DNA from: Borborobacter arsenicus | Lineage (GTDB): Bacteria > Pseudomonadota > Alphaproteobacteria > Rhizobiales > Rhizobiaceae | Reading direction: 5' to 3' | Assembly: GCF_003934165.1 (NCBI RefSeq) | Contig: NZ_RKST01000008.1 | Location: 1-64,000 of the forward strand | Length of the DNA stretch: 64,000 bases | In this document: one piece after another, positions 12,079-22,761 of the stretch | Layout: every line of letters begins with the position of its first letter | How positions within the stretch are numbered: position 1 is the stretch's first letter | The notes under the pieces: generated by a model | What the model was told of the DNA's origin: nothing | What the model saw: the letters and a program-made list of their open reading frames with translations, nothing else | The model's database searches: none | Made by a program: the position numbers and the translations under genes

Positions 12079-12447
12079 ATGGCTCGTATAGCCGGCGTCA
12101 ATATCCCGACCAATAAGCGCGTGATCATCGCGCTCCAGTATATTCACGGCATTGGCAAGAAGTTTGCTGCCGAGATCATCGAAAAGGTCGGCATTCCGGC
12201 CGATCGTCGCGTCAACCAGCTCACCGATGCCGAGGTTCTGGCGATCCGCGAAACCATCGACCGCGACTATCAGGTTGAGGGCGATCTGCGTCGCGAAGTC
12301 TCGATGAACATCAAGCGGCTGATGGATCTGGGCTGCTATCGCGGCCTGCGTCACCGCCGCTCGCTGCCGGTTCGCGGCCAGCGCACCCACACCAATGCCC
12401 GCACCCGCAAGGGTCCGGCCAAGGCGATTGCCGGTAAGAAGAAGTAA
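12079..12447 (+). CDS. rpsM: 30S ribosomal protein S13
   Basis: S13 (122 aa) is in the 30S head and forms bridges with L5 and the P-site t[23 protein letters not shown] starts at 12079. An in-frame ATG at 12067 adds MEKK, but those bases include the GGAGAAG ribosome-binding site, so the downstream start is chosen. The C-terminus [20 protein letters not shown] is intact. Confidence 0.96.
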   Translation: MARIAGVNIPTNKRVIIALQYIHGIGKKFAAEIIEKVGIPADRRVNQLTDAEVLAIRETIDRDYQVEGDLRREVSMNIKRLMDLGCYRGLRHRRSLPVRGQRTHTNARTRKGPAKAIAGKKK

Positions 12448-12454
12448 GGCAGCC

Positions 12455-12493
12455 GGCAATCGGCAGTAGGCATTCGGGCGTGAACCGATTGCC
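12455..12493. repeat. Inverted repeat between rpsM and rpsK
   Basis: GGCAATCGG (12455-12463) and CCGATTGCC (12485-12493) form a 9-bp stem with a 21-base loop; flanking GGCAGT and ACTGCC add symmetry. No T-run follows. It may be a small dispersed palindrome or an mRNA processing signal in the 120-base rpsM-rpsK gap. Confidence 0.5.
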
Positions 12494-12567
12494 GACTGCC
12501 CAACCCCGACTGCCTCAGGTGTAGCCGCTGGTGTTACGGCGGCGCAGATATCGTTGAAAGGAACATC

Positions 12568-12957
12568 ATGGCCAAGGAAGCCGTAAGGGTTCGCCGTCGC
12601 GAACGTAAGAACATCTCGTCGGGCGTTGCCCACGTTAATTCGACCTTCAACAACACGATGATCACCATCACCGACGCGCAGGGCAATGCGATTGCCTGGT
12701 CGTCGGCCGGTGCCCAGGGCTTCAAGGGTTCGCGCAAGTCGACGCCTTTCGCTGCCCAGATGGCTGCCGAAGACGTGGCCAAGAAGGCGCAGGAACATGG
12801 CATGCGCACTCTCGAAGTCGAGGTCTGCGGCCCCGGTTCGGGTCGTGAATCGGCGCTGCGCGCACTGCAGGCAGGTGGCTTCACCATCACCTCGATCCGC
12901 GACGTGACGCCGATCCCGCACAATGGCTGCCGCCCGCGCAAGAAGCGCCGCGTCTAG
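12568..12957 (+). CDS. rpsK: 30S ribosomal protein S11
   Basis: S11 (129 aa) is on the 30S platform. Motifs: [38 protein letters not shown] and [16 protein letters not shown] at the C-terminus. A GAAAGGAAC ribosome-binding site precedes the ATG. Confidence 0.98.
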   Translation: MAKEAVRVRRRERKNISSGVAHVNSTFNNTMITITDAQGNAIAWSSAGAQGFKGSRKSTPFAAQMAAEDVAKKAQEHGMRTLEVEVCGPGSGRESALRALQAGGFTITSIRDVTPIPHNGCRPRKKRRV

Positions 12958-13059
12958 TTTGCGTATTCACCGCCGCATGGGCGCTTCGGGCGTCCCTGCG
13001 GCTTTTTCCAGATCGCCTGCCACGATTGGATGGTGGTGGGGAATCGGAAGGAAGACAAA

Positions 13060-14070
13060 ATGATCCAAAAGAACTGGCAGGAACTGATCAAGCCTAACAA
13101 GATCGAGTTCTCTTCCAAGAACAAGACGCTGACGACGCTGGTTGCTGAACCGCTGGAGCGCGGCTTTGGCTTGACGCTCGGCAATGCGCTCCGTCGCGTG
13201 CTTCTGTCGTCGCTGCGCGGCGCCGCCGTGACCGCCGTCCAAATCGACGGCGTGCTGCACGAGTTCTCCTCCATCGCCGGTGTGCGTGAGGATGTCACGG
13301 ATATCGTGCTCAACATCAAGGAAATCGCCATCCGCATGGAAGGCGACGGCCCCAAGCGCATGGTTGTGCGCAAGCAGGGCCCCGGTGCCGTTCACGCCGG
13401 CGATATCCAGACGGTTGGCGATGTCGAGATCCTGAACCCCGACCACGTCATCTGCACCCTCGACGAGGGCGCTGAGATCCGCATGGAATTCACCGTCGAT
13501 ACCGGCAAGGGCTATGTCCCGGCCGACCGCAATCGCGCCGAAGATGCGCCGATCGGGCTTATCCCGGTCGATAGCCTCTATTCGCCGGTCAAGAAGGTCT
13601 CCTACAAGGTCGAGAACACCCGCGAGGGCCAGGTTCTGGACTATGACAAGCTGACCATGACGATCGAGACCAATGGTTCGATTTCGGGCGAAGATGCGGT
13701 CGCCTTTGCCGCGCGCATCTTGCAGGACCAGCTCGGCCTTTTCGTCAATTTCGAAGAGCCGCAGAAGGAAGCTGCCGCCGAGCAGGTCACCGAACTTGCG
13801 TTCAATCCGGCGCTGCTCAAGAAGGTCGACGAACTGGAGCTTTCGGTGCGTTCGGCCAATTGCCTGAAGAACGACAACATCGTTTATATCGGCGATCTGA
13901 TCCAGAAGACCGAGGCGGAGATGCTTCGCACTCCGAACTTCGGTCGCAAGTCGCTGAACGAGATCAAGGAAGTTCTTGCTGCGATGGGCCTCCATCTCGG
14001 CATGGAAGTGGCCGATTGGCCACCGGAGAACATCGAAGACCTCGCCAAGCGCTACGAAGACCAATATTGA
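13060..14070 (+). CDS. rpoA: RNA polymerase alpha subunit
   Basis: RpoA (336 aa) nucleates RNA polymerase assembly (N-terminal domain, residues about 1-235) and contacts UP elements and activators (C-terminal domain, about 250-325). [20 protein letters not shown] is the dimer-interface signature; the C-terminal domain holds [19 protein letters not shown] and [16 protein letters not shown]. The ATG at 13060 is used, with GGAAGGAAG just upstream; an in-frame ATG at 13030 would add ten atypical residues that overlap this site. Confidence 0.97.
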   Translation: MIQKNWQELIKPNKIEFSSKNKTLTTLVAEPLERGFGLTLGNALRRVLLSSLRGAAVTAVQIDGVLHEFSSIAGVREDVTDIVLNIKEIAIRMEGDGPKRMVVRKQGPGAVHAGDIQTVGDVEILNPDHVICTLDEGAEIRMEFTVDTGKGYVPADRNRAEDAPIGLIPVDSLYSPVKKVSYKVENTREGQVLDYDKLTMTIETNGSISGEDAVAFAARILQDQLGLFVNFEEPQKEAAAEQVTELAFNPALLKKVDELELSVRSANCLKNDNIVYIGDLIQKTEAEMLRTPNFGRKSLNEIKEVLAAMGLHLGMEVADWPPENIEDLAKRYEDQY

Positions 14071-14111
14071 GGCACAGGCCTCTCGAAACAGGATTTTAAA
14101 GGAGTAGGGCC

Positions 14112-14543
14112 ATGCGCCATGGATTTGCCGGCCGCCGGCTAGGCCGCAGCTCAAGCCACCGCAAGGCGATGTTTGCCAATCTGGCAGTCTCGCTGATCGA
14201 GCACGAGCAGATTACAACGACGCTTCCCAAGGCGAAGGACCTGCGTCCGATCGTCGAGAAGTTGGTGACCTTGGGCAAGCGCGGCGACCTGCACGCTCGC
14301 CGTCAGGTCATTGCCCAGATCGGTAACGAAGGCGTCGTCAAGCGTCTGTTCGATACGATCGCGCCGCGTTATGCGACCCGCAATGGCGGCTATCTGCGTA
14401 TCATGAAGGCGGGCTTCCGCCACGGCGACAATGCCCCGATGGCGGTGATCGAGTTCGTCGAGCGCGATGTTGACGCCAAGGGCGCAGCCGATCGTGCGCG
14501 TGTGGAAGCCGAGGAAGCCAATTCTGAAGCTGAAGCGGCGTAA
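14112..14543 (+). CDS. rplQ: 50S ribosomal protein L17
   Basis: L17 (143 aa), last gene of the ribosomal block. [20 protein letters not shown] and [13 protein letters not shown]-type residues (here [19 protein letters not shown]) identify it. The acidic Ala/Glu-rich tail after residue 125 is normal for rhizobia. An intrinsic terminator follows. Confidence 0.98.
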   Translation: MRHGFAGRRLGRSSSHRKAMFANLAVSLIEHEQITTTLPKAKDLRPIVEKLVTLGKRGDLHARRQVIAQIGNEGVVKRLFDTIAPRYATRNGGYLRIMKAGFRHGDNAPMAVIEFVERDVDAKGAADRARVEAEEANSEAEAA

Positions 14544-14583
14544 TCTCGCTGACATTCGCGGCCTTCGGGCCGACCGGAACAGG

Positions 14584-14607
14584 AAGGGGCCATTGCGGCC
14601 CCTTTTT
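14584..14607 (+). terminator. Intrinsic terminator of the ribosomal block
   Basis: GGGGCC (14586-14591), loop ATTGC, GGCCCC (14597-14602), then TTTTT. The A's before and T's after extend the stem. It lies 40 bases after rplQ and is the only strong terminator seen in the first 14.6 kb. Confidence 0.9.
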
Positions 14608-14731
14608 GCTTTTGATCGCGCAATCGAGGCTGGTTGGCGCAAATAGCGCAACTGCAATGATTTCCGTCTCTGCAGCCTTTCATTTTGCACAATCGTGGCG
14701 ACAATGGCGCCGTTTGTTCCGGAGGATTCGC

Positions 14732-16270
14732 ATGGTCGCGAAACGACTGCCATTCATTCCTGTTGCCGCCCTGGTTGCTGCCGCTTTCGCGTTTCTGGCA
14801 ATACCTTCCCTGGCACAGGAAAAAGAGCCCTCTCAGCAAGCTCCGGCCGAGCAGGCCGCTCCGGCACCGAAAGAAGATCCCGGCCTGAAGGAAGTTCTGA
14901 ACGAGCTTTTGCGGCGTGGCGACGAGCCGGCGGCTGCACCCGCGCCACAGGGCCGCAGGCTGCCATTCGGGCGAGCTGAAATCCAGCTTTCCTTTGCGCC
15001 ATTGGTGAAGGAAACCGCGCCGGCGGTGGTGAACGTCTATGCCTCGCAGCAGGTGCGCGTGCGCTCGCCCTTCGCTGGCGACCCGTTCTTCGAGCAGTTC
15101 TTCGGTCGGCAGGCACCTCAGCGCATGCAGTCCTCGCTCGGGTCTGGCGTGCTGGTCGACCCAAGCGGCGTCGTGGTGACCAACTACCATGTGATCCGCG
15201 ACGCGGACGAGGTGAAGGTGGCCACGTCGGACGGGCGGGAATTCGAAAGCAAGGTGCTGCTCAAGGACGAGACGCTCGATCTCGCTGTGTTGAAGATCGA
15301 GAGCGACAAGCCGTTTCCAGTCATTCCCATCGGCGATTCCGATGCGCTCGAGGTCGGCGATCTGGTGCTGGCGATCGGCAATCCCTTCGGTGTCGGCCAG
15401 ACCACGACCAGCGGCATTGTCTCTGCGCTGGCCCGCACGCATATCGGCGTGTCCGATTTCGGTTTCTTCATCCAGACCGATGCGGCGATCAATCCGGGCA
15501 ATTCGGGTGGCGCGCTGATCAACATGACGGGGCAGCTCGTCGGCATCAATACGGCCATCTACAGCCGCAGTGGCGGCTCGATCGGTATTGGCTTTGCTAT
15601 TCCGTCCAACATGGTTCGGGCTGTCGCCGAAGCGGCGAGGCAGGGCAGGGACTATTTCGAGCGCCCATTCATCGGGGCGACCTTCGAGCCGGTGACCGCG
15701 CTGATTGCCGAGTCGCTTGGCATGCCGCAGCCTACCGGCGCTCTCGTTAGCGCCGTGGTGCCGGACGGGCCGGCCGCCAAGGCAGGCTTGAAGCCCGGCG
15801 ACGTCGTGCTGTCGCTGAATGGCGTTGCCGTGGAGCATGTCGAGGCCCTGGGCTATCGGCTTGCCACGCTTGCGGTGGGCAGCGAAGCCACGGTGTCGGT
15901 CCTGACCCAGGGCGAAGAGAAGACCGTAAATGTCAAACTTGAGCGCCCTCCCGAAGGTACATCGGCCACGGAAGTCACCATAGGCGGGAGCAGCCCGTTT
16001 GCCGGCATCAAGGTGGCGGCGCTGTCGCCGCGCCTTGCCCAGCGCCTTGGCATGCGTTCAGATGCATCCGGTGTCACCGTAGTGGATATCGACCGCAACT
16101 CGCCGGCAGCGGGATTCGGCTTCCAGCCGCGGGATATCGTGCGAGAGGTCAATGGCGAAACGATCGATACGCCGGAGAAGCTGAAGCAGGTGGCGGAACA
16201 GGATACGCGCTGGTGGCGTTTCACGGTCGAACGCAACGGCCAATTGATGCGCCAGATGTTGCGATATTAG
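14732..16270 (+). CDS. Do/DegQ-family periplasmic serine endoprotease
   Basis: A secreted quality-control protease (512 aa). An N-terminal signal peptide (about residues 1-29, ending SLAQ) precedes a Pro/Ala/Gln-rich linker. The trypsin-like domain has its triad at His153 (TNYHVI), Asp183 (TLDLAV) and Ser258 (NPGNSGGALIN). Two PDZ domains follow, about 290-380 (GPAAKAGLKPGDVVLSLNG) and 410-505 (NSPAAGFGFQPRDIVREVNG). The start at 14732 has GGAGG seven bases upstream and gives the clean signal peptide. Which Deg paralogue it is cannot be settled here. Next to rarA, four bases downstream. Confidence 0.93.
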   Translation: MVAKRLPFIPVAALVAAAFAFLAIPSLAQEKEPSQQAPAEQAAPAPKEDPGLKEVLNELLRRGDEPAAAPAPQGRRLPFGRAEIQLSFAPLVKETAPAVVNVYASQQVRVRSPFAGDPFFEQFFGRQAPQRMQSSLGSGVLVDPSGVVVTNYHVIRDADEVKVATSDGREFESKVLLKDETLDLAVLKIESDKPFPVIPIGDSDALEVGDLVLAIGNPFGVGQTTTSGIVSALARTHIGVSDFGFFIQTDAAINPGNSGGALINMTGQLVGINTAIYSRSGGSIGIGFAIPSNMVRAVAEAARQGRDYFERPFIGATFEPVTALIAESLGMPQPTGALVSAVVPDGPAAKAGLKPGDVVLSLNGVAVEHVEALGYRLATLAVGSEATVSVLTQGEEKTVNVKLERPPEGTSATEVTIGGSSPFAGIKVAALSPRLAQRLGMRSDASGVTVVDIDRNSPAAGFGFQPRDIVREVNGETIDTPEKLKQVAEQDTRWWRFTVERNGQLMRQMLRY

Positions 16271-16274
16271 AGCT

Positions 16275-17597
16275 ATGGCTGATCTTTTTGGTGCCGGTGA
16301 ACCGGACAAAGCACCGCCTGGACGCCCGCTTGCCGACCGGCTACGCCCGGCGAGCCTAGCCGAGGTCTTCGGGCAGGAGCATCTGACCGGTGAGGACGGC
16401 GCGTTGACGCGCATGATCCGCTCCGGTTCGCTTGGCTCGATGATTTTCTGGGGGCCGCCGGGCACCGGCAAGACCACGGTGGCACGACTGCTTGCGGGCG
16501 AAACCGGACTTGCCTTCGAGCAGATATCAGCGATTTTCTCCGGCGTCGCCGATCTCAAGAAGGTGTTCGAGACTGCCCGTTTACGCCGCTCCAATGGCCG
16601 CCAGACCCTGCTCTTCGTCGACGAGATCCACCGTTTCAACCGTGCGCAGCAGGATTCCTTTCTGCCCGTCATGGAAGACGGCACCGTCATCCTGGTCGGC
16701 GCAACGACCGAAAATCCCTCCTTCGAGCTCAATGCCGCCTTGTTGTCACGCGCGCGCGTTCTGATCTTCAAATCGCTCGATGAGGACAGCATCGCCAAGC
16801 TTCTGTTGCGGGCGGAAGAGGCGGAGGGACGCAAGCTGCCGCTGGATGCCGAAGCGCGTGCGATGCTCATGCGCATGGCGGATGGAGACGGGCGCGCTTC
16901 GCTGACGCTGGCCGAGGAGATCTGGCGGGCGGCCAAGCCGGACGAGATTTTCGATCCGGAGGGGTTGCAGCGTGTCGTCCAGCGCAGAGCGCCTATCTAC
17001 GACAAGGGTCAGGACGGCCACTACAACCTGATCTCGGCCCTGCATAAATCCGTGCGTGGCTCGGACCCCGATGCGGCACTCTATTATCTCTCGCGCATGT
17101 TCGATGCCGGCGAGGACCCGCTTTACATCGGCCGGCGGCTGGTACGCATGGCGGTCGAGGATATCGGCCTGGCCGACCCGCAGGCGCTGACCATCGCCAA
17201 TGCCGCCAAGGATGCCTATGATTATCTGGGCTCGCCGGAGGGGGAACTGGCCTTCGCCCAGGCGACCGTCTATCTCGCCACAGCGCCGAAATCCAATGCC
17301 GTATATACCGCCTTCAAGGAGGCGATGCGGGCGGCGAAGGAGAACGGATCGCTGCTGCCGCCCAGGCATATCCTCAATGCGCCGACCAAGCTCATGAAGG
17401 ATGAGGACTACGGCAAGGGGTACGAATACGACCACGACACGCCTGAAGCCTTCTCCGGTCAGGATTATTTTCCTGAGAAGATGGGACGCCAGATCTTCTA
17501 TGAGCCGCCGGACCGTGGCTTCGAACGCGAGATCAGGAAACGGCTCGACTACTGGTCGAAGCTCAGAAGCGAAAGGCAGGCACGCGGCAAAAAGTAG
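16275..17597 (+). CDS. rarA: Replication-associated recombination protein A (AAA+ ATPase)
   Basis: RarA/MgsA (440 aa) is the bacterial homologue of WRNIP1/Mgs1 and acts at stalled forks with SSB and RecA. Walker A GPPGTGKTT is at residues 60-68, Walker B LLFVDEIHRFN near 115-125, sensor GATTENPSFELNAALLSRAR follows. The C-terminal tetramerisation domain includes DPDAALYYLSRMFDAGEDPL and RLVRMAVEDIGLADPQAL. Its ATG lies four bases after the protease stop, so the two are probably co-transcribed. Confidence 0.96.
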   Translation: MADLFGAGEPDKAPPGRPLADRLRPASLAEVFGQEHLTGEDGALTRMIRSGSLGSMIFWGPPGTGKTTVARLLAGETGLAFEQISAIFSGVADLKKVFETARLRRSNGRQTLLFVDEIHRFNRAQQDSFLPVMEDGTVILVGATTENPSFELNAALLSRARVLIFKSLDEDSIAKLLLRAEEAEGRKLPLDAEARAMLMRMADGDGRASLTLAEEIWRAAKPDEIFDPEGLQRVVQRRAPIYDKGQDGHYNLISALHKSVRGSDPDAALYYLSRMFDAGEDPLYIGRRLVRMAVEDIGLADPQALTIANAAKDAYDYLGSPEGELAFAQATVYLATAPKSNAVYTAFKEAMRAAKENGSLLPPRHILNAPTKLMKDEDYGKGYEYDHDTPEAFSGQDYFPEKMGRQIFYEPPDRGFEREIRKRLDYWSKLRSERQARGKK

Positions 17598-17777
17598 CCG
17601 AGGGAACGAGGGGTGTCATTCTCGGCACTGGCATAGCTGATCGCCAGCGTCACCGGCCCCATTTTAGCCCTGTTCCCGGGAATGTGGCTCGCAAGAAGCT
17701 TCGGCTGATGCTATGGCGCCCGTTTAGAGCGCCGTACGTCTAATCGGACGCACAAGGGTCACTCTAACTGTTTGAGC

Positions 17778-17827
17778 GAGCATCGGACAAATCCGAAAAC
17801 CGGTATCCACCTTTCGGTCCGATGCTC
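17778..17827. repeat. Intergenic inverted repeat (rhizobial type)
   Basis: GAGCATCGGAC (17778-17788) and GTCCGATGCTC (17817-17827) are perfect 11-base inverted arms enclosing a segment with ATCCGAAAACCGGTATCCAC. The core resembles the short palindromic repeats scattered between genes in Mesorhizobium and relatives (from memory). It sits in the 267-base gap between rarA and the pseudouridine synthase, which otherwise holds nothing I can identify. Confidence 0.6.
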
Positions 17828-17864
17828 CAGGCCGTGATCCGTTGCGGATCGAAGGACAATGACG

Positions 17865-18851
17865 ATGGCAGGCGTAGAGCAGATCAAGGTCGAAGCCGGC
17901 GAGACAGGCATGCGCCTCGACCGCTGGTTCAAGGCACATTTTCCCGGTCTCGGATTCGGGCATCTCCAGAAACTGCTGCGCTCCGGGCAAATCCGGATCG
18001 ATGGTGCGCGCGCCAAGGCCGATACGCGCATAGAGCCCGGCCAGACAATCCGCGTGCCGCCGCTTGGGGTCGACAAGCAGGGCGCTGGTCCGCTGACGCA
18101 AAAGACCATGCGCAACCAGGACGACGGCGATGTCCTGTCGCAGATGCTGCTTTACGAAGATGCGAAAGTGTTTGTCTTCAACAAGCCCGCCGGCCTCGCT
18201 GTCCAGGGCGGATCGGGCGTCGTTCGTCATGTGGATGACATGCTGGAAGCATGGCGCAACAGCAAGGGCGAGAAACCGCGCCTGGTCCATCGGATCGACC
18301 GCGACACCTCGGGCGTGCTGGTGGTGGCGCGTACTCGGCTTGCGGCGATGAAGCTCTCCGAAGCCTTTCGCGGGCGCGACGCCAAGAAGACCTATTGGGC
18401 CTTGGTGAAAGGTGTGCCCAAGAAGCGTGAGGACAAGATTTCGACCTGGCTGGCCAAGGAGTCGACACCGGATGGCGACCGGATGAGGGTCGCCCAGCAT
18501 GGCGAAAAAGGTGCGGACCACGCGGTTTCCTACTATCGCGTCGTCGAGCAGGCGGCCCAGGCGCTGTCATGGCTGGAAATGGAACCGCATACCGGCCGCA
18601 CGCATCAATTGCGCGTGCATGCCGCTCATCTCGGCTGCCCGATTATCGGTGATCCGAAATATTTCGAGGCCGACCAGAATTGGGAGTTTCCCGGAGGCAT
18701 CCAGAACCGGATGCATCTCCATGCAAGGCGGATTCGAATTCCACATCCGGACAATGGTGTGATCGACGTCACAGCGCCGATGCCGCAGCATATGCGTCAA
18801 AGCTGGAACCTGCTCGGCTTTGACGAGGCGAGCGCCGAGGACGATCTGTGA
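17865..18851 (+). CDS. rluC: RluA-family 23S rRNA pseudouridine synthase (RluC-like)
   Basis: A pseudouridine synthase (328 aa from 17865). An N-terminal S4 RNA-binding domain (MRLDRWFKAHFPGLGFGHLQ onward) is followed by the catalytic domain with LVHRIDRDTSGVLVVART, whose Asp145 in the H-R-I-D motif is the expected catalytic residue; RTHQLRVHAAHLGCPIIGD is also conserved. Of two in-frame ATGs (17859, 17865) the second is better spaced from AAGGA. RluC is the best match for S4 plus RluA in rhizobia, but the exact uridines cannot be told from sequence. The stop overlaps the next start (GTGA). Confidence 0.9.
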   Translation: MAGVEQIKVEAGETGMRLDRWFKAHFPGLGFGHLQKLLRSGQIRIDGARAKADTRIEPGQTIRVPPLGVDKQGAGPLTQKTMRNQDDGDVLSQMLLYEDAKVFVFNKPAGLAVQGGSGVVRHVDDMLEAWRNSKGEKPRLVHRIDRDTSGVLVVARTRLAAMKLSEAFRGRDAKKTYWALVKGVPKKREDKISTWLAKESTPDGDRMRVAQHGEKGADHAVSYYRVVEQAAQALSWLEMEPHTGRTHQLRVHAAHLGCPIIGDPKYFEADQNWEFPGGIQNRMHLHARRIRIPHPDNGVIDVTAPMPQHMRQSWNLLGFDEASAEDDL

Positions 18852-19780
18852 GCGTGACGACCGCACCTTTGGCGCGGCGCGAAGCTGTCGATGCTTTCGC
18901 CGCCGCAATCATGATTGGCCTCACATTCTCCTGGGGCCTCAACGGCGTGGCCGCGAAACTGTCTTATGGCGGCTACAATCCGATCTTTGTCACCCTGGCG
19001 CGCTCGGCTATCGGTGGGCTGCTCGTTCTGTGGTGGTGCCACTACCGCCGCATTCGGCTGTTCGAACCCGACGGTACGCTTTGGGTAGGCCTGCTGGCTG
19101 GCGCGCTCTTTGCCGGAGAGTTCATCTTGCTCTTCATCGGGCTAGAGTTCACCACCGTTGCGCGTAGTTCCCTGATGGTCAACACGATGCCGTTCTGGGT
19201 GCTGATCGGCGCGCATTTCCTGCTTGGCGAGCGCATAACACTGTCCAAGTTCCTCGGCCTGGTGCTGGCCTTCCTTGGTGTCGGTCTGGTTTTTTCGGAC
19301 AAGCTCAGCCTACCCAGCCCATCGGCGATTACGGGTGATTTGCTCAGCCTGGGTGCCGGCATATTCTGGGCGGGGAACACTTTGGTGATCAAGAAAAGCC
19401 GGCTCAACAGCGCCGGGCCCGAGAAGCTATTGCTCTACCAACTGCTCGTCACCACGGTCATGGCCGCGCCGTTGTTGATATGGGCGGGACCGATCGTTCG
19501 CGAGGTCACGTTGCTGGCAAATACTGCCCTTCTTTTCCAGGCAATCGTGGTCGTCGCCTTCACCTATAATTTGTGGTTCTGGCTGATCCGGCGCTATCCA
19601 GCCTCAGGCTTGGCGAGTTTTGCCTTCCTCACGCCGGCTTTTGGTGTTCTGTGTGGGGGGGTGCTGCTGGGAGAGCCGTTGAGCATCCGGATATTCCTGG
19701 CGCTGGCGTTGATCGCGGCCGGGCTGACCATAGTCAATCGACCGCCACGCCGACAGATCTACGAGGCCAACGATGCGTGA
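18848..19780 (+). CDS. DMT-superfamily transporter (two EamA domains)
   Basis: An inner-membrane protein (310 aa) with ten predicted helices in two EamA repeats, about residues 15-145 and 160-300. Examples are LTFSWGLNGVAAKLSYGGYN in helix 1 and FAFLTPAFGVLCGGVLLGEP near the end. The family exports metabolites or amino acids; substrate unknown. Starts with GTG inside the rluC stop and overlaps the ATP12 gene by eight bases, so the three are one coupled unit. Confidence 0.88.
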   Translation: MSVTTAPLARREAVDAFAAAIMIGLTFSWGLNGVAAKLSYGGYNPIFVTLARSAIGGLLVLWWCHYRRIRLFEPDGTLWVGLLAGALFAGEFILLFIGLEFTTVARSSLMVNTMPFWVLIGAHFLLGERITLSKFLGLVLAFLGVGLVFSDKLSLPSPSAITGDLLSLGAGIFWAGNTLVIKKSRLNSAGPEKLLLYQLLVTTVMAAPLLIWAGPIVREVTLLANTALLFQAIVVVAFTYNLWFWLIRRYPASGLASFAFLTPAFGVLCGGVLLGEPLSIRIFLALALIAAGLTIVNRPPRRQIYEANDA

Positions 19781-20561
19781 TCTTCTGAACGATCTCGAAA
19801 CCACTGACTTTCTTTCTGATCCCGACCCGATCCGAAGGGCGCAAAGCCAGCTGAAACGACAATTGCCGAAGCGCTTCTACAAGGAGGTTGCAGTCGCACC
19901 GCTTGAGGAAGGGTTTGCAATTCATCTTGATGGCAAGCCGATACGCACGCCGGCGCGGGCCATGCTGATCTTACCAACCAGGGCTGCGGCTGAATTGGTG
20001 GCGGCGGAGTTTTCCGCTCAGGCCGACCATATCGATGCCATAACCATGCCGGTGATGCGGTTGGCCAATACGGCGATCGACGGGGTCGCTGCCGACCCCC
20101 AGGCGGTGCTTGAGGATATATTGCGTTTCGCCTCGTCGGACATGCTCTGCTACCGCGCCGACACGCCCGAAGCGGTGGTACGGCGCCAGGCCGATGCATG
20201 GGACGGCGTGCTGGATTGGGCGCGTGCTGCGCTTGGCGCGCGGTTCCTGCTGGCCGAAGGGGTGGTGCATGTCGAGCAGCCGCGCGAGGCAATCGGCGCG
20301 ATCGGCATCCACCTCAGTCACAGAAGCGAGCCGATGCGACTGGCGGCCCTCCATCTGATGACCTCACTGACCGGGTCGGCACTTCTTGCACTAGCCGTCG
20401 AATGCGGTGAGCTCGACCTTGAGACTGCGTGGACGGCAGCTCACATCGATGAGGACTGGCAGATCGAGCAATGGGGGCAGGATTCGGAAGCTCTTGCGCG
20501 CCGCAACTATCGCAAGCGTGACATGACAGGTGCTGTTCGCCTGCTCGAAGCATTGGGTTAG
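19773..20561 (+). CDS. ATP12-family F1-ATPase assembly chaperone
   Basis: A 262-aa ATP12-family protein, a chaperone that in mitochondria binds the F1 alpha subunit before assembly; the alphaproteobacterial form is its ancestor. Recognised by LPKRFYKEVAVAPLEEGFAI, HLDGKPIRTPARAMLILPTR, and the loop FASSDMLCYRADTPEAVVRR. It is the third gene of the rluC-DMT unit and is followed by a bidirectional terminator. Confidence 0.9.
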   Translation: MRDLLNDLETTDFLSDPDPIRRAQSQLKRQLPKRFYKEVAVAPLEEGFAIHLDGKPIRTPARAMLILPTRAAAELVAAEFSAQADHIDAITMPVMRLANTAIDGVAADPQAVLEDILRFASSDMLCYRADTPEAVVRRQADAWDGVLDWARAALGARFLLAEGVVHVEQPREAIGAIGIHLSHRSEPMRLAALHLMTSLTGSALLALAVECGELDLETAWTAAHIDEDWQIEQWGQDSEALARRNYRKRDMTGAVRLLEALG

Positions 20562-20581
20562 ACTGGGGCAGCCAGTTCATA

Positions 20582-20614
20582 AAAAAAACCCGGCGTGATG
20601 AGCGCCGGGTTTTT
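20582..20614. terminator. Bidirectional intrinsic terminator
   Basis: A perfect 13-base stem, AAAAAACCCGGCG (20582-20594) with CGCCGGGTTTTTT (20602-20614), seven-base loop. It has T-runs on both strands and lies between the convergent ATP12 gene and glnA, so it serves both. Confidence 0.93.
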
Positions 20615-20637
20615 TCTTTGGCAACGGGTGATCGAAA

Positions 20638-22047
20638 TTACACCGAATAATACATATCGAACTCGACCGGATGCGGCGTCATTTCAAAACGCATCACCTC
20701 GGCCATCTTGAGTTCGATATAGCTGTCGATCTGGTCGTCATCGAAGACGCCACCGGCCTTGAGGAAGCCGCGATCCTTGTCGAGGCTCTGCAGCGCTTCG
20801 CGCAGCGAGGCGCAGACGGTCGGGATTTTCTTCAATTCCTTCGGCGGCAGGTCGTAGAGGTCCTTGTCCATAGGCTGGCCCGGATGAATCCTGTTCTTAA
20901 TACCGTCGAGACCGGCCATGAGCATGGCGGCAAATGCCAGATACGGGTTGGCGCCCGGATCGGGGAAGCGGATTTCGACGCGCTTGGATTTCGGCGAAGA
21001 ACCGAACGGTATGCGGCAGGAGGCCGAACGGTTGCGCGCCGAATAGGCGAGCAGGACAGGCGCTTCGTAGCCAGGCACAAGCCGCTTGTAGGAGTTGGTC
21101 AGCGGATTGGTGAAGGCGTTGATGGCCTTGGCGTGCTTGATAATGCCGCCGATGAAGTAGAGACAGCTTTCCGAGAGGCCGGCATATTCGTTGCCGGCAA
21201 AGGTCGGCTTGCCCTCTTTCCAGATCGACATATGCACATGCATGCCCGAACCATTGTCGCCGAACAGCGGCTTGGGCATGAAGGTGGCCGTCTTGCCATA
21301 GGCATTGGCGACCTGGTGCACGACATATTTGTAGAGCATCATCTTGTCGGCGTTACGCAGCAGCGCGTCAAATTTGACGCCGAGTTCGTGCTGCGCGGGC
21401 GCCACTTCATGATGATGCTTTTCCACCCGCACGCCCATCTCGGTCAGAACAGTGAGCATTTCCGAGCGCATGTCCTGGCAGGAATCGATCGGCGGCACCG
21501 GGAAATAGCCGCCCTTGACGCGCGGCCGGTGGGCAAGGTTGCCGGTCTCGTAGTCAGTGTCGTCGTTGGAGGGCAGTTCGTTGGAGTCGATCTTGAACCC
21601 GGTATTGTATGGGTCGGCCTTGAACCGGACGTCATCGAAAATGAAGAATTCGGCTTCCGGGCCGACGAAGATGGTGTCGCCGATGCCTTCGGCCTTCATA
21701 TAGGCTTCGGCCTTTCTGGCGATGCCGCGCGGGTCGCGGTTATAGGCTTCGCCGGAGACCGGATCGAGAATGTCGCACAATATGACCATGGTCGACTGCG
21801 CGAAGAATGGGTCCATGTGAACGGTGTCGGGGTCCGGCATCAGAACCATGTCGGACTCGTTAATGGCCTTCCAGCCGGCGATCGAGGAACCGTCGAACAT
21901 GACGCCGTCGGCGAACATGTCCTCATCGACCTCGGCAACGTCCATCGTGACATGCTGCAATTTGCCCTTGGGGTCTGTGAAGCGCAGGTCAACGAACTTC
22001 ACGTCGTTTTCCTTGATCTGCTTGAGGATGTCGTTGGCTGTCGTCAT
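20638..22047 (-). CDS. glnA: Glutamine synthetase type I
   Basis: GSI (469 aa) makes glutamine from glutamate, ammonia and ATP in a dodecamer. Visible signatures are [17 protein letters not shown], the metal-site loop [15 protein letters not shown], and [18 protein letters not shown] with the Arg/Tyr substrate contacts. The adenylylation site is the Tyr of [16 protein letters not shown], so it is probably regulated by GlnE. Lies 48 bases downstream of glnB, the classic rhizobial pair. Confidence 0.98.
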   Translation of the reverse strand: MTTANDILKQIKENDVKFVDLRFTDPKGKLQHVTMDVAEVDEDMFADGVMFDGSSIAGWKAINESDMVLMPDPDTVHMDPFFAQSTMVILCDILDPVSGEAYNRDPRGIARKAEAYMKAEGIGDTIFVGPEAEFFIFDDVRFKADPYNTGFKIDSNELPSNDDTDYETGNLAHRPRVKGGYFPVPPIDSCQDMRSEMLTVLTEMGVRVEKHHHEVAPAQHELGVKFDALLRNADKMMLYKYVVHQVANAYGKTATFMPKPLFGDNGSGMHVHMSIWKEGKPTFAGNEYAGLSESCLYFIGGIIKHAKAINAFTNPLTNSYKRLVPGYEAPVLLAYSARNRSASCRIPFGSSPKSKRVEIRFPDPGANPYLAFAAMLMAGLDGIKNRIHPGQPMDKDLYDLPPKELKKIPTVCASLREALQSLDKDRGFLKAGGVFDDDQIDSYIELKMAEVMRFEMTPHPVEFDMYYSV

Positions 22048-22095
22048 GTGATCTTCCTGTGTATGACGTTAAAGAGAGTGCCCGGCAGAGCCGGT

Positions 22096-22761
<666 letters not shown>
